Of a DNA stretch of 64,000 bases, positions 16,619 through 23,802 are shown piece by piece. The DNA lies in the NCBI GenBank assembly GCA_902768665.1, contig CACXMA010000003.1:86454-150453 (forward strand). Reading direction: 5' to 3'. Within the stretch, counting starts at the first letter, position 1. Each line of letters starts with the position of its first letter. The notes under the pieces were generated by a model. That model had not been told where the DNA came from and ran no database searches. It worked only from the letters and a program-made list of their open reading frames with translations. The position numbers were made by a program, and so were the translations under genes. This stretch comes from an uncultured Bacteroidia bacterium (GTDB taxonomy: Bacteria; Bacteroidota; Bacteroidia; Bacteroidales; UBA932).

Positions 16619-17168
16619 GCTCAAGGGAGGTTATGAGGTCCAGGAGCTGCTGCCGGTACGGCCGGAAATCGTCGCTTTCGAAGAAATGGCGGACGCCGAT
16701 GACCGAGCCGTTCCGGAAACGGAAGGTGAGCTCGTAGGCAAGGAATTCGCCGAAATGATCCCGGAGGCGCCTTACCTGGAGGGAAAGGGTCGCCGCCGGA
16801 GAGGTCGTCTGTCCGTCGTAATACATCCCGACATGGATGCAGGCGGCCGCATCGTCCAGCAGGCTGCGATACTGCTCTTCCGGCAGGGTGCCGTCCAGCT
16901 TCTCCGCCCGGGAAAGGAAGGCGGCGAGCTCCATCTCGCCAAGGAAGCGGACCTGGCCGCCCCGGTCGAGGCAGAAGTCGATTTCCAGCGTTTCCTCCCC
17001 CGAGTCGATCGCATCGGCAAGATCGGTCGGGAAATCCTCCGAAAGACCGGATGCCAGGGCGGCCGCGACCTTCTGGCGCTGGATCCGGAAATAGTCCGTC
17101 TCCGACATCTCCTTCCGGCAGGAAGGGAGAAGCAGGAGCAGCAGCAGTATGAGGTTTCGCAGCTTCAT
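16611..17168 (-). CDS. Small lipoprotein (unknown function)
   Basis: 185 residues with a very hydrophobic signal and lipobox (LLLLLLPSC, Cys17). The mature part is mixed alpha/beta with no family I recognise; KEMSETDYFRIQRQKVAAAL and FLAYELTFRFRNGSVIGVRHF are its most distinctive segments. Sandwiched with 1-nt spacing after the hydrolase and 8-nt overlap with the TonB receptor, it is tightly coupled to the operon and may be a partner of the receptor or of the hydrolase. Confidence 0.8.
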   Translation of the reverse strand: MKLRNLILLLLLLLPSCRKEMSETDYFRIQRQKVAAALASGLSEDFPTDLADAIDSGEETLEIDFCLDRGGQVRFLGEMELAAFLSRAEKLDGTLPEEQYRSLLDDAAACIHVGMYYDGQTTSPAATLSLQVRRLRDHFGEFLAYELTFRFRNGSVIGVRHFFESDDFRPYRQQLLDLITSLEHA

Positions 17169-17169
17169 C

Positions 17170-18366
17170 CTAGTTCAGGTACTTCAGCATCGTGATGCCC
17201 ATCTCATAAGCGGTGTGATGATGCCGCCCGGTCGTCTGCCTGTACTGCACATCGACGCCGGCCTGCCGGAGCCGTTCGACCAGCCTGTCGGAGCCGGCGC
17301 AGGGAATGACCTCGTCGTCGACGGAATGGAATACCCGGACCGGATAATCGGGCTTGAAATCCAGCGGAACAGTCTGGTCCTCCAGAGCCCGATGAAGCTT
17401 CTGCCAGTGCGCATTGTCCTCCCGGAAGAAATCGGGATTGAGATAGGCATCCAGAGAAGAGCCGTAGCGCTGCGTCAGGATATCGATCTCGATGTCGCCG
17501 TCGGCCAGCTCTTCGTAGCGCTCCCGCATCTCTCCGGAAAAGGCCTCGCGGAGGTCTATGCCGAGGTTTTCGTACCAGTTGAGGGCGTAGAGGATATTGG
17601 GAAGGATGGCATAGCCGCAGGTCCCGCGAGCGAGAATCTGATCGATCGTTTCCGCCGGTGCGTACGCGCCCGAGCCGATCCAGAGCTCCTTGACTTTCAC
17701 GCCCAGTTCCGGGTGCTGCTGGTAATGCCTGGCAAGCGCGAGCGCCCCGCTGCCTCCGAGGGAGAAACCGAAGATGTAATCCTCGCCGCCCAGGCGGATA
17801 TAGCGGTGATTATAAAGGAATTCGTAAGCAGCCTTGCGCATATCGGCGGCGACCCGGGCGATGTTTTCGTGCTGCAGGTAGGCGATGGGGTAGGAGTCGC
17901 TCTGGCCGCAGCCCAGCAAATCCGGAACGATCATGATATGGCCGCCGAGGCCGACCATCGCCTCCGCAACCGTCTTGTTGGCCGTACCGCAGCTTTCGCG
18001 GCACTTGTTGACGGGAAGGATCTCGATAATGCCCTGGATGTGGGTGGTTTCCGGGAAATAGACCAGTCCAGAGGCCTTTACGGGACGTCCCTGATGATCC
18101 ACCGTCCGGTAGGAAATCCCATAGACGGTAAAATCCTCGGCAATCAGTCTCGCCTGCTTCACCGCATCGTCAAAGCCTTCGTAGGTGCCTGTCGTCTCGC
18201 CATAATGATGCCGCATATCCGAGAGCATCGCGTCAAAGTCGACCTTCCGCTCGAAAAGCAGGTCCTCGAATACCTCGCACGCCAGCGGTTCCGGGTCCTC
18301 ATAACGGCAGGATCCGGCAAGAAGCGGCAGCAGAAGCAGCCAGGATTTCAAGTGTTTTCCTCTCAT
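17170..18366 (-). CDS. Alpha/beta hydrolase lipoprotein (lipase/esterase-like)
   Basis: 398 residues from ATG 18366, one nt after the upstream stop; a much longer open frame upstream is only an extension through the neighbouring gene. Lipobox LLAGSC. The nucleophile elbow is FGFSLGGSGALALA, the acid is in HSVDDEVIP and the catalytic His in TGRHHHTAYE. GLVYFPE and HIMIVPDLLGCGQSDSYP resemble secretory lipase and PHB-depolymerase-like hydrolases of Bacteroidota. It should act in the periplasm or at the surface. Its pairing with a NAPE-PLD-like enzyme suggests sequential lipid cleavage, which is inference. Confidence 0.85.
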   Translation of the reverse strand: MRGKHLKSWLLLLPLLAGSCRYEDPEPLACEVFEDLLFERKVDFDAMLSDMRHHYGETTGTYEGFDDAVKQARLIAEDFTVYGISYRTVDHQGRPVKASGLVYFPETTHIQGIIEILPVNKCRESCGTANKTVAEAMVGLGGHIMIVPDLLGCGQSDSYPIAYLQHENIARVAADMRKAAYEFLYNHRYIRLGGEDYIFGFSLGGSGALALARHYQQHPELGVKVKELWIGSGAYAPAETIDQILARGTCGYAILPNILYALNWYENLGIDLREAFSGEMRERYEELADGDIEIDILTQRYGSSLDAYLNPDFFREDNAHWQKLHRALEDQTVPLDFKPDYPVRVFHSVDDEVIPCAGSDRLVERLRQAGVDVQYRQTTGRHHHTAYEMGITMLKYLN

Positions 18367-18367
18367 C

Positions 18368-19522
18368 TTAATTCGCGGGATGGTCATCCATTTCTCGCCA
18401 CCAGGGGGCCGTCGGCAGGGATTCCGAGGCGAAGTCGACAAGGTCCCCGATCCTCGGGGTGAGGAGAAGATAGGGTTTCCCTTTCGCGCTTTCGTACAGG
18501 CGTTCCATCGGTTCGTCCCAGGGGTGTTTCGCCAGCGCATATTTGGCGTTGTGATACGGCAGGACCATCCGCGGTGCCAGCGCATCGATTTCCACCAGGA
18601 GTTCTTCCGGACGGGTATGGACCGTGTGGAACTGCTCGTTGTACTGCCCGTTTTCCATGACGGCCAGGTCGATGGGGCCGTAGTGCTCACGGATCTGCGC
18701 AAAATGCTTTCCGTAGCCGCCGTCGCCGGAGATAAAGACACGGTGGAGCCGGTCGGCGTCCCGCGTCTCGATGAGCGCCGCCATCCACAGGGTCTTGTCC
18801 TGCGTGATGAAACGGCGGCTGTTGTGGACCGTCGGGAGCGCCCGGATGGCGACGCCCGGGGCGATATCGACCTGCTCATCCCAGTCCAGTTCCCGGATCC
18901 GGTCGGCGGGACACCCCCAGTGCTCGAGGTAGGCTCCGACCCCCAGCGGGCAGACAAACAGCCCGACCCGGTCCTTGAGGGCACGGATGGTAAAATAGTC
19001 CAGGTGGTCCCAGTGGCTGTGGGTGATCAGCAGGACATCGATATCGGGAATGTCTTCCGGCGCGAAGGCGCGTTTCGTCCCTTTGAAAGGCCGGAGCAGC
19101 ATCCGCTGGGGCCAGACGTTGGTCAGGACGGGATCCACCAGGTATCGGACCCCGCCGACCTGCAGGAAAAGGGAGGCGTGGCCGAACCAGACCGCGCATT
19201 CTTTTTCCCGCCCGAGGCTGTGAAGATCCGTCTTTACGACCGGGACCGGACAGGACGGGCGGGTCCCGCCGCCCGAAAAGAGAAGGGAGACCGAATAGGA
19301 GAACCATCCCTCTTCATCCGGATTGCAGGCCTCCTGATTCCGGAATCTCCCGTCCTGCCAGTTGGGGGACTGTTCGATCCGCTGCCGGCGATCCTCGGAG
19401 AAATCGCCCCGGAAGGAACGGACCGTTCCGCACGACGGGGAAAGCAGGGCAAGAAAGAAAAGGCCGCAAGCGAAAGCAATGCGGCCGGTGCTATAAACTA
19501 TTTTTACCCTGCTAAGGTACAT
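18368..19522 (-). CDS. NAPE-PLD-like metallo-beta-lactamase-fold hydrolase (lipoprotein)
   Basis: 384 residues. An N-terminal hydrophobic stretch with lipobox-like FLALLSPSC suggests lipidation. The metal site is THSHWDHLDYFTIRAL, matching the HxHxDHLDY pattern of N-acylphosphatidylethanolamine phospholipase D. WFGHASLFLQVGGVRYLVDPV, FISGDGGYGKHF, YGPIDLAVMENGQYNE and VLPYHNAKYALAKH supply the remaining ligands expected for the family (COG2220). Known members cleave NAPE, but bacterial homologues also include UlaG-like enzymes, so the substrate is uncertain. Second gene in the operon, 5 nt after the barrel gene. Confidence 0.85.
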   Translation of the reverse strand: MYLSRVKIVYSTGRIAFACGLFFLALLSPSCGTVRSFRGDFSEDRRQRIEQSPNWQDGRFRNQEACNPDEEGWFSYSVSLLFSGGGTRPSCPVPVVKTDLHSLGREKECAVWFGHASLFLQVGGVRYLVDPVLTNVWPQRMLLRPFKGTKRAFAPEDIPDIDVLLITHSHWDHLDYFTIRALKDRVGLFVCPLGVGAYLEHWGCPADRIRELDWDEQVDIAPGVAIRALPTVHNSRRFITQDKTLWMAALIETRDADRLHRVFISGDGGYGKHFAQIREHYGPIDLAVMENGQYNEQFHTVHTRPEELLVEIDALAPRMVLPYHNAKYALAKHPWDEPMERLYESAKGKPYLLLTPRIGDLVDFASESLPTAPWWREMDDHPAN

Positions 19523-19527
19523 CGGAC

Positions 19528-20223
19528 TTAGAAGTGATACTCAACGCCGAAGGTGAGGTTTGCCGTGCCGGCATCCAGACCGAAACGGGTGATCTTCGGG
19601 CCGTCCGCGGTATTGTTACCCTGGAAGGCTTTCGTCGACACGCTCTCGAATCCGGCGGCGCCGAAACGGGAGACGAGTTTGAGGTCCTTGGTGATCTTGA
19701 AGGCGATACCCGGGCGGGCAACCAGCTCGAAGATGGTCGCTTTCGTACCCTGCTCGACGACAGTACCGGTACCGTCGTCAGCGTTTACGGAGGTCTTCAT
19801 GTTGGAGAAACCGAGGACGCCGTCGACGAAGATATCGAAAGTCTTGTTGGAAATCAGGGTGTGACGGATATAAGGGGCGAAAGTGAAGCCGAAGGTATCG
19901 TTGAGATTCAGGTCCGCGAAGGCTCCGACCAGCGCCTTGATGGCTTCTACATAACTGACATTGTCAAACGAGCCGAAGGACGCGATACCCGAAAGGATGC
20001 CCACCTGGACACCGAAAGAGTTCTTTTTGTTGAGATCGTAACCCAGATCTGCGATGATCTTGAAAGAGGTTCCGTCCGTGGATGTTCCGTCCGGATCCGA
20101 CTGGCTGGTGCTCGTGAAACCGACGGTACCGCCGACGTAGATATTCTTCTTGTCGAAGGACTGGGCATTGAGGGTCACCGAAACGGTCAGCAGTGTAGCG
20201 AGGACAAATAAAATCTTCTTCAT
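19528..20223 (-). CDS. Outer-membrane beta-barrel protein (PorT/OMP_b-brl type)
   Basis: 231 residues: signal peptide (MKKILFVLATLLTVSVTLNAQ) and alternating strands ending in Phe (LTFGVEYHF), the usual outer-membrane sorting signal. NIYVGGTVGFTSTSQ and GYDLNKKNSFGVQVG are typical strand-turn pairs of small Bacteroidota barrels. First gene of the six-gene operon; a promoter box lies at 20272-20279. It may be a channel or an assembly partner for the downstream surface proteins. Confidence 0.85.
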   Translation of the reverse strand: MKKILFVLATLLTVSVTLNAQSFDKKNIYVGGTVGFTSTSQSDPDGTSTDGTSFKIIADLGYDLNKKNSFGVQVGILSGIASFGSFDNVSYVEAIKALVGAFADLNLNDTFGFTFAPYIRHTLISNKTFDIFVDGVLGFSNMKTSVNADDGTGTVVEQGTKATIFELVARPGIAFKITKDLKLVSRFGAAGFESVSTKAFQGNNTADGPKITRFGLDAGTANLTFGVEYHF

Positions 20224-20271
20224 ACTAAGGGTTGTTTGGTTTAAAATACGTAGTTAGTCTAAGTGGCAACA

Positions 20272-20279
20272 CAAATGTA
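20272..20279 (-). promoter_or_regulatory. -7 promoter box TACATTTG for the barrel/NAPE-PLD/TonB operon
   Basis: Exact TAnnTTTG match on the minus strand, about 50 nt upstream of the ATG at 20223. Confidence 0.65.
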
Positions 20280-20350
20280 ATAAAACAGCCTGCGACCGCC
20301 AATGCGGGCTGTCGCAAATCGTAAAAAAAGTGTCGCGGTGCGTATAATAG

Positions 20351-21451
20351 CTACTTTTTCGCCATCCACTGACCCGGGCTGATCCCCGTTTCTTTCTTGA
20401 AGGAGCGATAGAACTGGCTGCGGGTCGAGAAGCCCGATTCCCAGCCGATTTTCTCCATGTTGGTCCCTTGCGGGGCGGCCGCCAGGCGCTCCTTCGCCTC
20501 CTCTACCCGATAGGATGCGATGTAATCGGAGAACGAGACGCCGAAGGCCCGGTTGATGCAATTGGAGACATAGGTGCGGTTGCTGCCCACCTTCGCGGCG
20601 AGGTCGTCGACCTTCAGTCCGTGCATCCGGTAGATCTTCTCCTCCTCCATCGCCCGGCGGATTCTTTCCCGGAGCTGGTCCTGGGAAAGGGTATGCGGCT
20701 TTGCTGCGGGGGCGGCCTCCTCCGGTTTCAGCTCGGCTTCGAAGTCCGTAATGTCAAAGACCGGTTGGTTGCCGATATAGCAGACGGAGTACAGCAGGAC
20801 CGAGAAGACCAGCGAAGGGATGACCAGCAGGCTCTTCCCGAGGAATACGTCCCTTCCGATCGTGCTGAAAACGAGCGAGCAGCCGGACACCACCAGCAGC
20901 AGGATCAGCAGGATGCCGACCGGACGGAGTTCCTTGTCATAGGTGTCCGAGTAATAATTGGCCACTTCCCGGCGGAATGTCCTGAGATCGCGCGAGCCGA
21001 TGACGATCGTGAGGATGACCTCGACCGCGAACAGGCCTTTTACGGCCAGCATCAAAAGGGCGGTATCCAGTCCGAAGTGGCTGAAGCCCGCCGAGAGGGC
21101 GCTCATCGCGAGGCTGATGGCGAACAGAATGCGATAATCGTATAATCCCTTAAGGGAACGATGTTTCTGCGGCACGGTCAGCCGATGGACCCAGATTCCG
21201 AAAAGCGGATACACGGAGAGGGTGCAGAAAATCCATATACTGTCGCTCAGCACCGCCAGGCGGGTCCCCGGAAAGCTGAAATGGATGAAATGGGTGATGT
21301 AGAGGAAACTGCTGACCACCACGAAGATAAAGAAAGGAAGCGCGGTCTTCATGCGCTTCCTGCAGAAGATGAAATCCACGGCCATGGTAACCGCCCACCA
21401 CAGGCAGGTCAGCGCAGGCAGTGCCGCGATCAGCAGATAGAAGTCATTCAC
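20351..21451 (-). CDS. Membrane-anchored AraC-family transcriptional regulator
   Basis: 366 residues starting at GTG 21451, preceded by an unusually purine-rich AGGAAAGGAAGG that can act as a Shine-Dalgarno sequence; an in-frame TAA lies five codons upstream. About seven transmembrane helices (residues 4-225) are followed by a linker and an AraC DNA-binding domain: LKVDDLAAKVGSNRTYVSNC and GWESGFSTRSQFYRSFKK. Seven-helix AraC proteins are known in Bacteroidota, but their signals are mostly unknown. It follows the C69 peptidase by 12 nt and is probably co-transcribed with it, so the pair may link peptide breakdown to gene control. Confidence 0.9.
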   Translation of the reverse strand: MNDFYLLIAALPALTCLWWAVTMAVDFIFCRKRMKTALPFFIFVVVSSFLYITHFIHFSFPGTRLAVLSDSIWIFCTLSVYPLFGIWVHRLTVPQKHRSLKGLYDYRILFAISLAMSALSAGFSHFGLDTALLMLAVKGLFAVEVILTIVIGSRDLRTFRREVANYYSDTYDKELRPVGILLILLLVVSGCSLVFSTIGRDVFLGKSLLVIPSLVFSVLLYSVCYIGNQPVFDITDFEAELKPEEAAPAAKPHTLSQDQLRERIRRAMEEEKIYRMHGLKVDDLAAKVGSNRTYVSNCINRAFGVSFSDYIASYRVEEAKERLAAAPQGTNMEKIGWESGFSTRSQFYRSFKKETGISPGQWMAKK

Positions 21452-21463
21452 CTTCCTTTCCTG

Positions 21464-23257
21464 TTATCTTACTTGAAGCACCTCTCCGGCATCGTTGGCA
21501 ACGACCTCTTTCCAGTGGTCGGTGTAGCCGGGCTGTTCGATCTTGTCGGGAATCTTTTCGGAGTACTTGCTGTGCTTGAAGCTGCCGTCCTCGTTCTGCG
21601 GCTTGACGTTGCCGTCGATGAACTTGACGAGAAGTTCCTCCTCGAGGGCCACCCAGGCGTTGAACTGGGCGTCGGCCGTCTCGACGGTATACTTGGTCAG
21701 GTATTTCCGGACGCTGGCGAACGGGTCGCCGGAGATCATCACGTCGCGCTTTTTGGCCTTCTCGAGCTTGTTCTGGATCTTGACCACTTCCTTGTTGTAG
21801 AGGATCAGGGCCGAGCTGTCGGCCTCGCGGACCTTCTTGAACATCTGGTCGTTCTCGAAGGCGTCAATGCGGGCACGCACGTGCGGGGCCATCTGGTTGT
21901 ACATGCGGTAGCAGGCGTTGGAGACGCGGTTGTTGACCCAGAAGGAGGAGGTGGCGCTGTAGTGCAGCAGGTCGCCGTTGCCCTCGCGGAAGCACTCGGG
22001 CACCTTGTTGGTGCTGGTGTAAATCGGGGTCAGGTAGGAGGTTGCCGCGTCGTCGGTGCCGAACCAGAGCAGGCCGCCGATCTCGTCGGGATAGTAGCTG
22101 CGGGCCTGGCCGACGAACCAGAAGCCGGTCTGCTGCGTGGCGATGGCGCGTTCGTTGACATATTCCTTGCCGTCCACGGAGAAGGTCATCGGGCGCCAGC
22201 GGTAGGGAAGACCGTTGCCGCCGGCTCCAATATCGACGGTCATGTCCATCGGGGTGCCCTCGTAGTGGTCGCGCATCGCATCTGCGACGTTCTTGACGGT
22301 CAGGCGCTTCTGCGGACGGATGAACAGCGGCAGGTCGCCCTCGAGGTCATAGCCCATGGCATAGTCGAGGAAGGTGTAGGCGTCGCGGGTGACGAGTTTC
22401 TCGCCGTCGACATAGGTGAACCAGCCGTTCGAAAGGATGTTGTAGGCGCTCCAGACGCGGGCGTCGCAGCCGCGGACGGTACCGAAGTCGACCGGGCAGT
22501 AGGCCTTCTTGAAGCTGAATTCCTCATCCTCGCCGGAGAAGTAGCCCTTGCGGCGGGCGAAGCTGATCACATCCTTGGAATAGAGGCAGTTCTCGGGGTC
22601 GTCGAGGGGGAACTTGCCGATGCGGGCCTGGTTGGCGTGGGCGCAAATGTATCCGTCTGGGACGCGCATGGCCACCCAGACGGCGCCCTTCATGATGTTG
22701 ACCCCGTTCTTGATGTTCATGCCCTTTCCGATCATCTCGAGGATCCAGGCCTCTTCCGTGTCGGCGATGGAGAAGGTTTCGCCCTCGGAGGCATAGCCGT
22801 ATTTGGCGACGAGGTCGGTCATCACCTTGATTGCCTCCCGGGCCGTCTTGGCGCGCTGGAGGGTGATGTAGATGAGGGAACCGTAGTCGATGCCGCCGCG
22901 CTTGTCCTCGAGCTCGGGCCGGCCGCCCCAGGTCGTCTCGCCGATGATGAGCTGGTGCTCGTTCATGTTGCCGACGGTCTTGTAGGTCTGCCCGACCTGC
23001 TCGATCTCGCCGATATAGCGGCTGGAATCCCAGTCGTAGACTTTCAGCATGGTACCGGCCTCATAGGTCGCTGCGGGGCGGTAATAGAGCTCGCCGAAGA
23101 GCCAGTGGGAGTCGGCTGCATAGGAAACCATGACGGATCCGTCCCGGCTGGCGCCCTTCGAGACGATGATGTTCGTGCAGGCGGAAGCCTCCGTGGCGAA
23201 GGCTCCGGAAAGAAGCGCGGCCAGGGTCAGGACCCGGAAGAAGTTGCGGTTTATCAT
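21464..23257 (-). CDS. C69 family dipeptidase (PepD-like Ntn hydrolase)
   Basis: 597 residues. The signal peptide ends ATEASA and the next residue is Cys27 in ACTNIIVSKGASRDGSVMV, the nucleophile that becomes the N-terminus of mature C69 peptidases. ETTWGGRPELEDKRGGIDYGSL, RAKTAREAIKVM and DTEEAWILEMIGKG match conserved family blocks. A periplasmic or secreted dipeptidase acting on dipeptides is expected. Length is usual for the Bacteroidota secreted form. Transcribed from the box at 23295-23302 together with the membrane AraC regulator. Confidence 0.9.
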   Translation of the reverse strand: MINRNFFRVLTLAALLSGAFATEASACTNIIVSKGASRDGSVMVSYAADSHWLFGELYYRPAATYEAGTMLKVYDWDSSRYIGEIEQVGQTYKTVGNMNEHQLIIGETTWGGRPELEDKRGGIDYGSLIYITLQRAKTAREAIKVMTDLVAKYGYASEGETFSIADTEEAWILEMIGKGMNIKNGVNIMKGAVWVAMRVPDGYICAHANQARIGKFPLDDPENCLYSKDVISFARRKGYFSGEDEEFSFKKAYCPVDFGTVRGCDARVWSAYNILSNGWFTYVDGEKLVTRDAYTFLDYAMGYDLEGDLPLFIRPQKRLTVKNVADAMRDHYEGTPMDMTVDIGAGGNGLPYRWRPMTFSVDGKEYVNERAIATQQTGFWFVGQARSYYPDEIGGLLWFGTDDAATSYLTPIYTSTNKVPECFREGNGDLLHYSATSSFWVNNRVSNACYRMYNQMAPHVRARIDAFENDQMFKKVREADSSALILYNKEVVKIQNKLEKAKKRDVMISGDPFASVRKYLTKYTVETADAQFNAWVALEEELLVKFIDGNVKPQNEDGSFKHSKYSEKIPDKIEQPGYTDHWKEVVANDAGEVLQVR

Positions 23258-23266
23258 ATTATTGTG

Positions 23267-23302
23267 TATTTTTGTCGCTTGTTAACACAGATTGCAAAGA
23301 TA
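23267..23302. promoter_or_regulatory. Overlapping face-to-face promoters
   Basis: A plus-strand box TATTTTTG (23267-23274) serves the small secreted gene, and a minus-strand box TATCTTTG (23295-23302) serves the C69 peptidase. Each predicted start (about 23281 and 23288) lies between the boxes, so each transcript runs through the other promoter and the 5' ends overlap by a few nt. Confidence 0.6.
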
Positions 23303-23312
23303 ATACTTTTCT

Positions 23313-23741
23313 ATGAAACACTTCATATCCATCGGGCTGATGCTGCTGCTTGCCCTCCCGCTTTTCGCACAGAATCAAATGTCTCCCGAAGAGGAAGCCA
23401 AGAAACTGCGCGAAGGAATCGACAAGGAAATCGACCGGCTGACAACCCTGCTGGACCTTGCCGACTGGCAGGTTTTCTATGTAGATTCGACCCTGACCTT
23501 CAATATCGAATCCATGCGTGCCGAACAGAAGGCCCTCGCCGCCGCCAAGGTTTCGAACACCGACCTCTACTGGGAGACCACAGACAAGTGGCAGGAAGCG
23601 ACATATATCCAGTACCGCAAGATCTTCAACGACAAGCAGTGGGAACGCTATCTCAAGTCGGGCGGCTCCAAGGAAAAGAAAGCCCGCGACAAGCGTGCTG
23701 CCAAGGCGGCCAAGGCCACCGCTGACACGCAAAAGAAATAG
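23313..23741 (+). CDS. Small secreted charged protein (unknown function)
   Basis: 142 residues: signal peptide (MKHFISIGLMLLLALPLFAQ), then a helical, charged body (EEEAKKLREGIDKEIDRLTT, DLADWQVFYVDSTLTFNIE) and a Lys/Ala-rich tail. The pattern resembles small periplasmic helical proteins of Bacteroidales but I cannot name a family. The TAG stop at 23739-23741 overlaps the first bases of the tRNA-Ser 3'-end copy (23740-23766), so the end of this gene coincides with a likely recombination junction; the original C-terminus may have been altered. Confidence 0.75.
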   Translation: MKHFISIGLMLLLALPLFAQNQMSPEEEAKKLREGIDKEIDRLTTLLDLADWQVFYVDSTLTFNIESMRAEQKALAAAKVSNTDLYWETTDKWQEATYIQYRKIFNDKQWERYLKSGGSKEKKARDKRAAKAAKATADTQKK

Positions 23742-23766
23742 TTCGAATCTCGTCCTCTCCGCAAAA
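23740..23766 (+). repeat. Copy of the tRNA-Ser 3' end (att-site remnant)
   Basis: 27 nt beginning AGTTCGAATCTCG and ending CTCTCCGCAAAA, identical to the T-arm, acceptor 3' strand and following bases of tRNA-Ser (13559-13646) but on the opposite strand. No tRNA 5' part is present. Such fragments are left when elements integrate at tRNA 3' ends. It marks the left edge of the AT-rich segment to its right. Confidence 0.75.
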
Positions 23767-23796
23767 CTGGCCCCCATATATCTGGGAGCTAGTTTT
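23763..23796. terminator. Bidirectional hairpin terminator
   Basis: AAAACT (23763-23768) pairs with AGTTTT (23791-23796) around an inner stem CCCA/TGGG, lying between the convergent stops at 23741 and 23803. The outer arm overlaps the end of the tRNA-like fragment. Confidence 0.6.
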
Positions 23797-23802
23797 GTAT
23801 TA

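Noticed and set aside
17170-18984. 604-residue version of the alpha/beta hydrolase
   Set aside because: The extra N-terminal part reads antisense-like Ser/Arg/Thr-rich sequence through the NAPE-PLD-like gene; a proper lipoprotein signal begins at 18366.
21161-23725. 854-codon plus-strand frame across the AraC and C69 genes
   Set aside because: Runs antisense through two recognisable genes and into a third; no domain seen.
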